Assembly: GCF_900107685.1 (NCBI RefSeq)
Contig: NZ_FNRQ01000015.1
Coordinates: 11,452 to 44,575 of the forward strand
DNA: 33,124 bases
Reading direction: 5' to 3'
Source: Paraburkholderia sartisoli
GTDB taxonomy: Bacteria; Pseudomonadota; Gammaproteobacteria; Burkholderiales; Burkholderiaceae
A program made the position numbers and the translations under genes. The notes below the pieces were generated by a model. The model worked only from the letters and a program-made list of their open reading frames with translations, had not been told where the DNA came from and searched no databases. Positions within the stretch are counted from its first letter, which is position 1. The number at the start of each line of letters is the position of its first letter. Below, in pieces: positions 13,856 through 22,200 of the stretch.

Positions 13856-15921
13856 TGCCGAACATCAAGAACCTGCTCCGTTCGTTCGCCGCCGGCGAGA
13901 TCACGCCGGAATTGTTCGGGCGCGTCGATCTCGACCAGTTTCAGACCGGGCTTGCCCTGTGCCGCAACTTCATCACGTTGCCGCACGGCCCCGCGGTGAA
14001 CCGCGCTGGCACGGCGTTCGTGCTGGCGGCGAAGAACAGCGCGACGCGCTCGCGCCTGATCCCGTTTACGTATAGCACCACGCAGACGATGGCGCTCGAA
14101 TTCGGCGTGAACTATATCCGGTTCCACACCAACGGGCAGACGCTGCTGACCGCCGACGGCACGGCGATCTATGAAGTCGCGACGCCGTACGCCGAAGCCG
14201 ACCTGTTCGACCTGCATTACGTGCAGTCGGCCGACGTCATGACGATCGTGCATCCGAACTATGCGCCGATGGAGTTGCGCCGCATCGGCGCGTCGAACTG
14301 GACACTCACCACGATCAGCTTCGTGTCGTCGGTCGCAACGCCGACCACCGCGCCGACAGCCGTAGCCACGCATGGCAGCACCGGCACACCGGTCTATGTC
14401 GACTACACCTATTTGTACACCGCGCTGTCGTCGACCGGTGAAGAATCACTGGCATCGCCGACTGCGACGTGCAACAACGATCTGACGCTCGCGGGCTACA
14501 CGAACGCCATCTCGTGGGCAGCGCAAGCGGGCGCCACACGATACAACGTGTACCGCAAGTTTCAGGGCATCTATGCGTTCATCGCGCAGACTGAAGACAC
14601 GAGCATCGTCGACAACAATATCAGTCCCGACACCGGCACGACACCGCCAGAACTGACGAACCCTTTCAGCGGAGCCGGAAATTTCCCGGGCGCGGTCAGC
14701 TACGAGCAGCAGCGCCGCGTCTTTGCGAGCACCGTCAAGCTACCGCAGAACATGTGGATGACGCGCACCGGCACCGAGTCGAACCTGTCGGCCAGCACGC
14801 CGTCGCGCGACACGGATGCGCTGACGTTCCGCATCGCAGCGCGCGAAGCGAACACCATCCGGCATATTGTTCCGCTTTCGCAGCTCGTGCTGCTGACGTC
14901 AAGCGCCGAGTGGGCAGTAACCGCCAACGGATCTGCTACGCAGGCGCTGACGCCGAGCACGCTGTCGGTGCAGCCGCAAGGCTATACCGGCGCGTCCAAC
15001 GTCGTGCCCGTCACCGTCAGTAACTCGCTGCTGTACGCGATGGCGCTCGGCGGTCACGTCGGCGAGATGACGTACAACTACTATGCTGGCGGCTACGTCA
15101 CGCAGGACATCAGCCTGATGGCGCCGCACCTGTTCGACTTCTTCACGATCGTCGACATGGCCTATTCGAAAGCGCCGTACCCGATCATGTGGTGCGTTTC
15201 TTCGAACGGCACGTTGCTGGGGCTCACCTATTCGCCCGCTAACAAGGTGTCTGCGTGGCACCACCACGATACTGACGGCGTGTTCGAATCCGTATGCGTC
15301 GTGACTGAAGGCAGTGAGTCGGTTCTCTATGTGATCGTCAATCGCACCATTCAGGGCGCGCAGGTCCGCTACGTCGAGCGCATGCACTCGCGCAAGGTCG
15401 AAGTGCTGACCGATAGTTTCTTCGTCGACGCAGGCGTGCTCTATTCCGGCACCGCGACCACGACGATAACTGGCCTGAACCATCTTGAAGGCAAGACCGT
15501 CAGCATCCTCGCCGACGGCGCCGTGCAGCCGCGGCAGACCGTGACGGGCGGCGCGGTTACCCTGCCGGTGGCTGCAAGCATCGTGGCCGTCGGCCTGCCG
15601 ATCACGGCCGACCTGCAGACGCTGCCCTTCTCGTTCCAGGCGCAGGGGTACGGGCAGGGCATGCTGAAGAACGTCAACAAGGTCTGGCTGCGCGTGCACA
15701 ACTCGTCGGGCATCTTCGCTGGCCCGTCGCTCGACGAGCTCGTGCAGTACAAGCAGCGCACCACCGAGCCATACGGATCGCCTCCCGCGATGATCACTGG
15801 CGTGATCGAACTCGACCTGTCACCGGGCTGGGATGACGACGGCTCGGTGTATATCCGCCAGTCGGACCCGCTGCCGCTGATCGTGGCATCGATGACCATC
15901 GAAGCCGCAATAGGGGGCTGA
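13855..15921 (+). CDS. Tail tubular protein B-like nozzle protein
   Basis: The 688-residue protein starts at the ATG overlapping the previous stop (TAATG). The open frame runs further upstream, but that part lies within the preceding gene. It begins PNIKNLLRSFAAGEITPELF and contains FITLPHGPAVNRAGTAFVLA, which is the standard opening of the podovirus stabilisation/tail tubular B family. LLTSSAEWAVTANGSATQAL, MTYNYYAGGYVTQDISLMA and a run ending WCVSSNGTLLGLTYSP are also characteristic. Six copies would form the tail nozzle, which binds the spikes. Confidence 0.9.
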   Translation: MPNIKNLLRSFAAGEITPELFGRVDLDQFQTGLALCRNFITLPHGPAVNRAGTAFVLAAKNSATRSRLIPFTYSTTQTMALEFGVNYIRFHTNGQTLLTADGTAIYEVATPYAEADLFDLHYVQSADVMTIVHPNYAPMELRRIGASNWTLTTISFVSSVATPTTAPTAVATHGSTGTPVYVDYTYLYTALSSTGEESLASPTATCNNDLTLAGYTNAISWAAQAGATRYNVYRKFQGIYAFIAQTEDTSIVDNNISPDTGTTPPELTNPFSGAGNFPGAVSYEQQRRVFASTVKLPQNMWMTRTGTESNLSASTPSRDTDALTFRIAAREANTIRHIVPLSQLVLLTSSAEWAVTANGSATQALTPSTLSVQPQGYTGASNVVPVTVSNSLLYAMALGGHVGEMTYNYYAGGYVTQDISLMAPHLFDFFTIVDMAYSKAPYPIMWCVSSNGTLLGLTYSPANKVSAWHHHDTDGVFESVCVVTEGSESVLYVIVNRTIQGAQVRYVERMHSRKVEVLTDSFFVDAGVLYSGTATTTITGLNHLEGKTVSILADGAVQPRQTVTGGAVTLPVAASIVAVGLPITADLQTLPFSFQAQGYGQGMLKNVNKVWLRVHNSSGIFAGPSLDELVQYKQRTTEPYGSPPAMITGVIELDLSPGWDDDGSVYIRQSDPLPLIVASMTIEAAIGG

Positions 15922-15922
15922 T

Positions 15923-16381
15923 TTGGCAAAGCTGATCGTGCGCGACGTGCGCGACGGGGATCTCGAGTCGATTGCCGCGAATCTGCGCAACGCCGACATC
16001 GAAGAAATCCACGGATCGACCGGGCATCGCGACTGCCTCGCGGTGATGCGCCAGGGCGCTGAAACGTCGGCGATGTTATGGACGATCGAAGTCGATGGCG
16101 AGCCCGCGGGGTTGTTTGGCGTGGTGCCGACAGACGGCATCGGCGTGCCGTGGATGCTCGGCACGCCTGCGCTTGAACGCGCGCCGAAGCAACTCACGAA
16201 GCTGGGCCGCGCGTACGTAACCTTAATGCACGACAAATACGCGACGCTGCTGAACTATGTTGATGCCCGCAGCCTCAAGTCGGTGTACTGGCTCGCCCGG
16301 CTCGGCTTCACCGTACAGAAAGAGACTGAGCCCTACGGCGTTTTCGGCTTGCCGTTCCACCGCTTCGGGATGAATCGATAA
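15923..16381 (+). CDS. gp13-like (GNAT-fold) virion assembly protein
   Basis: The start is TTG behind GGGGG (15913-15917), two bases after the nozzle stop. The 152-residue protein carries GVPWMLGT (74-81), NYVDARSLKSVYWLARLGF (111-129) and PFHRF. This resembles the T7 gp13 / DUF2833 family, which has a degenerate acetyltransferase-like fold. In T7 the gp13 protein is needed for proper incorporation of internal virion proteins. The location directly before the ejection-protein genes matches that role. Confidence 0.8.
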   Translation: MAKLIVRDVRDGDLESIAANLRNADIEEIHGSTGHRDCLAVMRQGAETSAMLWTIEVDGEPAGLFGVVPTDGIGVPWMLGTPALERAPKQLTKLGRAYVTLMHDKYATLLNYVDARSLKSVYWLARLGFTVQKETEPYGVFGLPFHRFGMNR

Positions 16382-17010
16382 TGTGTCTGCCCAATCTCGT
16401 ATCTGCTGCCAGCGCCGCCAGCGCGACGACGGGCAGCGGCGCGCCGTACGCATTCGGCGGATCTGCGCCGGCTGACACATCCAGCATTTTCACGCCTGCA
16501 AACACGAATCTTGCGCTGGGCACGGCAGGAGGGGCTTTCAGCCTGATCGGCGCAATCAGCAAGGCGAACAACACCGTCACGGCCGACAACGCGCAAGCAA
16601 ACCAGCTGCAGACGAACGCCGTCAACGCCGAGCAGGCTGCAGCCAGTGCCGTCACGTCGGGCATCGGCACGGCGGCGAATACCGAAACAAAGGGCGCGCA
16701 GACCGTAGCCTCGCAGCGCGCGGCGATGGCAGCGAACGGTATCGATGTCAATGCCTCCGGCACGGCGCAGAACGTCCAGAAGAGCACGCAATACATCACT
16801 GACCAGAACGTGGATACGATCACGGCGAACGCCGCGCGCACCGCCATGGGCTACACGCAGCAGTCGCAAAGCGATAGCGCGAACGCGGCCGCATACCGCG
16901 CCGCCGCAGCGTCCGTCAGCCCGACCATGGCGGGCGCAACGTCGCTGCTCACCAGCGCGACCGGCGTCGCGTCGAACTGGTATCGCAATCAACGCGCAGG
17001 GGTTTCCTGA
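16381..17010 (+). CDS. Internal virion (ejection) protein, gp14-like
   Basis: The 209-residue protein is rich in Ala, Asn, Gln and Ser. A glycine/alanine hydrophobic stretch (GTAGGAFSLIGAISKANN) is followed by helical repeats with Q-T-N-A-V-N-A-E-Q-A-A-type sequence. AAMAANGIDVNASGTAQNVQ is typical of the T7 gp14 class. Such proteins sit inside the head and insert into the outer membrane during DNA ejection. The gene is coupled to both neighbours by overlapping stop and start codons. Confidence 0.8.
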   Translation: MCLPNLVSAASAASATTGSGAPYAFGGSAPADTSSIFTPANTNLALGTAGGAFSLIGAISKANNTVTADNAQANQLQTNAVNAEQAAASAVTSGIGTAANTETKGAQTVASQRAAMAANGIDVNASGTAQNVQKSTQYITDQNVDTITANAARTAMGYTQQSQSDSANAAAYRAAAASVSPTMAGATSLLTSATGVASNWYRNQRAGVS

Positions 17011-19202
17011 TGCCTGTAGTTCCGTCACTCGATCCTTCACAGCAGGTAACGCCCAGTCAGGCGCCCGACGTTCAATCTTCGTCGGTGGTATCCGCCGGGC
17101 TGCTCGATCAGGGCGCGCAGCAGGTCAGCGCGGCCGGTGATGCGCTCGGGCAAGCCGCGAACGCGCATTCGCAGGTGATCATCGACGCGCAGAATCTGGC
17201 AAACCAGACGCGCGTGAACGATGCCGTCAACCAGCTCAAGACGACGCAGCAGGATCTGATGTACAACCCGCAAACGGGTGTGCAGTCACAAACCGGCGTC
17301 AACGCGATCCAGCGCCAGAGCGGCATGAGCCTGGCCGATGAATACACCGGCAAGCTCACCGATACCGCGTCGCAGATCAGTTCGCAGTTGACGAACCCGA
17401 TGCAGTTGCGCATGTTCAACGAACAGGCCAACGATATCGCCACGCAGTTTCACGGCGCGACGACGGCATGGGAAGGCCAGCAGTTCAAGTCCTACGCGCT
17501 GTCAACACAGCAGGGCACGGTCAAGCTCGCGTCCGATCAGGTCGCGCTGAACTACAAAAACCCCGACCAGATCGACGCCGGGCTGCAGGCTATCGACGCC
17601 GCGACGTATCAGGCTGGCAAGATCAACGGAAGCGCCGCAACCGAGATCGAAGCCAACCAGAAGTTGATGAAGAGTAACGCGCTCACGGGCGCGATCGACG
17701 CGGCACTGCAGCAGGGGCAGACGACGTACGCAAATCAGTTGCTGGCGAAATATTCGCCGCAGATGACCGCGAACGACATTCTTCAGGTCAACGGCAAGCT
17801 CAACAGCTACATCGGCACGCAGGTCGCAAGTCAGGTGGTGGGCGGCGTGATGACATCGGTCGCACCGCAGATGTCGAACAGCCCGATCTCGCGCATGGTC
17901 GCGATCACTGCGCAAAGCGAATCGGGCAACCACGAGACGAACCCCGACGGGTCGACCGTCACGTCGCCCAAAGGCGCGCAGGGCTCGATGCAGGTCATGC
18001 CGACGACCAACACCGATCCCGGTTTCGGTGTTCGCCCGGCGGGGGACAACAGCCCGCAGGAACGCGCACGTGTGGGCGCGGACTACCTGACCGCGATGGT
18101 CCAACGGTACGGCGATCCGGCAAAAGCGTGGGCCGCATACAACGCCGGGCCGGGCGCGCTCGACGACGCAATGGCTAAGGCCAAAGCCGCAGGCACGCCG
18201 AACGCGTGGATGCAGAACCTGCCGGCCGAGACGCAGGCGTACGTGCAGAAGAACGTCGCAGCATACCAGTCCGGTGCCGTCAACACGACGCGCCCGGCGC
18301 TGGTCGACGTGATCGCCCAGGTGCGCGCGAATCCGGTCCTGCAGCAGAAGCCCGAATGGATGGCGAATGCTGTCACGCTCGCGACGCAGCAATACAACGA
18401 GCAGACGCAGGCGATCGATCAGCGCGACGTGGCCGCAGTCGCACAGGTGCAGCGCACGCTGTCGGCAAATCGCGGTAACTGGTCGTCGATCAACCCGGGC
18501 GATCTCGCGGCGGTGAATCCGAAGGATATACCGGGCCTGCAGACGTACGCAAAGAGCATGTCGGAAGGTACGAACAGCACGAACACCGCGCTTTACCAGA
18601 CGCTCGTCACGTCGCCGCAGATCATGGCGAGCATGACGAACGACCAGTGGCAAGTGCAGGCGCAAAACCTGTCAGTCGACGATTTCAAGACGCTCTCGAA
18701 GCAGCGCGCCGACCTGATCAACAACACCGGTTCGAACGCGCCCGGCAGTCTGAACCTGCGCGCGGTGAACGAAACGTTGTCGCAGCGCCTGCAGTCGATG
18801 GGCGTCAATCCGTATCCGAAGATGACGGGCTTCAACTCCGATCCGGAAGCGGTGTCGCAAGTCGGCAGCATTCGCCAGTTCGTCAACGAAAGCATTCTCG
18901 AAGCACAGCAGCAGGCCGGCAAGAAGTTCACCGAGGCTGATATCGAGAAGCATATCGACACCCTGTTCACGAAGTCGGTCACGTTCCAGAATCGTCTTGA
19001 CCTTGGCTTCACGTCGATCCAGCGCGCGCCGACCACGGTGAACCTGATGGCGATCACGCCGGACCAGATCCCCGACGATGTGCTGCCGAAGCTGAAGGCC
19101 GACTTCAAGGCGAACGGCGTGCCGAGCCCGTCGCCGGGCCAGTTGCTCGGCGCTTACTGGCACTTCAAGACGCAGCAGTCCAAAACCGCGAGCAACCCTT
19201 AA
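17010..19202 (+). CDS. Ejection protein with lytic transglycosylase domain
   Basis: The 730-residue protein carries an SLT-type domain at about residues 290-420. It contains AQSESGN with catalytic Glu304, QGSMQVMP, AYNAGPG and ETQAYVQKNV, which are the family motifs in order. The flanks are Gln-rich helical regions. It would cut peptidoglycan locally so that the ejection machine can cross the periplasm. In T7 the transglycosylase is the N-terminal domain of the largest ejection protein (gp16). Here it lies in the gp15-position protein. Confidence 0.9.
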   Translation: MPVVPSLDPSQQVTPSQAPDVQSSSVVSAGLLDQGAQQVSAAGDALGQAANAHSQVIIDAQNLANQTRVNDAVNQLKTTQQDLMYNPQTGVQSQTGVNAIQRQSGMSLADEYTGKLTDTASQISSQLTNPMQLRMFNEQANDIATQFHGATTAWEGQQFKSYALSTQQGTVKLASDQVALNYKNPDQIDAGLQAIDAATYQAGKINGSAATEIEANQKLMKSNALTGAIDAALQQGQTTYANQLLAKYSPQMTANDILQVNGKLNSYIGTQVASQVVGGVMTSVAPQMSNSPISRMVAITAQSESGNHETNPDGSTVTSPKGAQGSMQVMPTTNTDPGFGVRPAGDNSPQERARVGADYLTAMVQRYGDPAKAWAAYNAGPGALDDAMAKAKAAGTPNAWMQNLPAETQAYVQKNVAAYQSGAVNTTRPALVDVIAQVRANPVLQQKPEWMANAVTLATQQYNEQTQAIDQRDVAAVAQVQRTLSANRGNWSSINPGDLAAVNPKDIPGLQTYAKSMSEGTNSTNTALYQTLVTSPQIMASMTNDQWQVQAQNLSVDDFKTLSKQRADLINNTGSNAPGSLNLRAVNETLSQRLQSMGVNPYPKMTGFNSDPEAVSQVGSIRQFVNESILEAQQQAGKKFTEADIEKHIDTLFTKSVTFQNRLDLGFTSIQRAPTTVNLMAITPDQIPDDVLPKLKADFKANGVPSPSPGQLLGAYWHFKTQQSKTASNP

Positions 19203-22200
19203 TGGCTGACATCATCGTTCCGGATTCCGGCACTTCGTTTGAAGGCAAGGTCACGCCGCAATCTGCTCCAGCGCCGACGGTGGCGCCCGCTGCCGCACCT
19301 GCCGTGCCGACTGTCAGCCCCGCGGCGTCATACCTGCAGAGCACCGCGCAAACCGCGCAGAGCAATATCGCGCTCGCGGTTGGCGCGAACCCGGATTACG
19401 AAGCCGAAATGCAGCGCCTCGCGCAGCAGACCGGCACGCCGGTCGATAGCGTGAAGGCGTTTCCCGACGTGGTGAAGCAGAAAGCCACGGTCAACAGCAT
19501 CGACTTCCAGAACCTCGCGAAGCAGTTCCCAACCACGGCTGCGTTCTACCAGTCGCAGAACAACGCGAAGATCGCGCACGACGATGTGGGCGGCTTGCAG
19601 TCCGTCGAGCAGGCGACGACGAATCTCGGTCCGGCCAGCAATGTCGTGCCGCTCGCGCCCGGCACGGCGGGCTATTTTCAGCCCGACAACAGCCCACTGC
19701 CGCTGCGCGAACGCCTGCTGAACTGGGGCCGCAACCTGTTCGGTATGGGCGACGCGGTACCGACCGGCAATGCGCAGGGCGCCGGCGGCGCGCAGGCGTT
19801 CATTCAGAACTATGCCAAACAGAATGGCATGACCGTCGGGCAGGAGCGTGACGCCGTGGGCGGCATGTCGGAAGTGCCGACGCAGTTCGCGCAGGGCTTT
19901 GAGAACTCGTTCACCGCCGGGCTTGCGCCTGACGTGAACGGCCCGGCACAAACGACGGCGGGCGGTGTCGCCAGCGGCGCGGGTAACCTCGCAGGCTTCA
20001 TCGCAGGCGCGCCGTTGAAGCTGGCCGCAGGCGCGGTCGAGAAAGTCGGCGGTTCGCTGCTCGAGCATGTGGCCGGCGAGTCATTCGCGAAAGCCGCGGC
20101 AAAGGATGTCATCGGGCAGGCTTCGACGCTGGGCCTTGCGAGCGCGATCACTGCGACGGGCGACGCGCTCAACCAGAACAGCCCCGAAGCTGCGTTGACG
20201 ACGATCGGCCTGCAGGGTTTGCACGGCGCAGAGATGGGTGGCGTATTTGGCGCGGCCGGGCGCGTGCTGCCTGACGCCACGCTCGTACAGACTCTCGCGC
20301 GCGTGGTCGGTGTGAACACTGCGATGGACGCGATTCAGGGTTCGTCGCCTTGGGATGACCGCACGACTGCACAGAAGGTAATGGACTACGGTCTGAACTC
20401 CGTGTTCGCGCTGCACGGCGCGGGCCGCGCGACGGGCGCGTGGATGACGGACGCCGCGCGCGCGGATGTCGCCATGGGCGACGCGCAGACGCTGGCGGAT
20501 CTCGCCACGTCGGCGGCGAACTCAAAGCTGCGCCCGCGCGATCCGCAGGCATTCAAGGATTTCGTTGCGACGGCCAATGCCGACGGCCCGGTGCAGAACG
20601 TGTACGTCGACGGCGCCACGCTCGCGAATGCGCTCAACCAGTCGGGCGTAAAGATCGGTGACGTGGAAGCGACCATGCCGCGCGTCGCGCAGCAGTTGCC
20701 CGAAGCGCTCGCCACGGGTGGAGATGTGTCGATCCCGGTCGAAGACTTCGCGACGCACATCGCGGGCGGCCCGCTGCAGGACGCGCTGATGCCGCATCTG
20801 AAGACCGACCCCGACGGCATGACGCAGCAGCAGGCGCAGGAGTTCTACCAGTCGAGCAAGGACACCTTTCAGCAGGCCACCGAAACCGCGACCGCAGACA
20901 AGGCCAACGATGATGCGGTGGCGGCGAGCGCGCAGGCGGTGCACGATAACATTCTCGGCCAGCTCACCGAAGCGAACCGCTTCCGGCCGGACGTGAACAA
21001 GGTCTACGCCGCGCTGGTGCGCGACAGCTACACCGCAGCTGGCGCACGCGCGGGCCTGTCGCCGGAATCGATGTTCGAACGCTATCCGCTGCGGATCACG
21101 GCTGACGATGCGCCGGGCGCCAACGCGCTGACACAGGAAGCGCGCGGCAAGCTGTCGTTTAGCGACGACATCACCAGCGCGCCCAGCACGATCACGCTGA
21201 ACAAGGATGCCGACCTGTCGACGTTCGTGCACGAACTCGGGCACTTCCAGCTTGAAATGCTCAACCACATGAGCGGTCAGGAAGGTGTGCTGCCGGAAGT
21301 GGGCGACGACTTCAAGGCCGTCACGGACTGGATGGGCACGACGCCGGAAGCGTGGCGCAATATGTCACTCGAGGAGAAACGCCCACTGCATGAGCAGTTC
21401 GCGCGCGGCTTCGAGTCGTACCTGTTCGAAGGCAAAGCGCCGACACCGGAACTGCAGGGCGTCTTCCAGCGCGTGCGGGCGTGGATGGTCAACGTCTACA
21501 AGTCGCTGCAGAACCTGCACGTGCAACTGTCGCCCGAAGTGCGCGGCGTGTTCGACCGGCTGCTCGCGACGAATGACGCGATTCGCAGCGCTGAAGCCGA
21601 GCGCGCGTACACGCCGATGTTCCACACGGCTGAAGAAGCCAGCATGACGCCGGAAGAGTTTCAGGCATACCACGCGCTCGGCAACGAAGCGACGCTCGAA
21701 GCGTCCGACGAACTGACGGCGCGCACGCTGCGCGACATGCGTTTCACCGAGATCGCGAAGGAACGCGCGGCGAAGGAAGTGAAAGCGGACGTCGCCGCAA
21801 AGCGCAGCGCGATCCGCGAACAGGTGAAAGAGGACGTGGCGAAAGAACCGGTCTACGCGGCGCAGGATTTCATGCTGGGTCAGGCGAACAAGGAAAACCA
21901 GATTCCGGCCGATCTGGTTGCCGAGCGTTTCGGATTCACCGACGCCAAGGAAATGACGTCGGCAATCGCCAATGCCGAGCCGCGAAAGGGTGTCGTGGAA
22001 GCGTTGACCGACCAGCGGATGCTCGAAAAATACGGCGACATTACGTCACCGCAGGCGATGAACGCCGCAGCAAATCAGGCCATCCACAACGAAGTGCGCA
22101 CGCGCTTCATCGCGACCGAGTACAAAGCGCTGTCTAAAGCTACGGGCGGCGTTCGCGTGCTCGAAAAGGCGGCGAAGGCTGTCGCGGAAACGACGATCGC

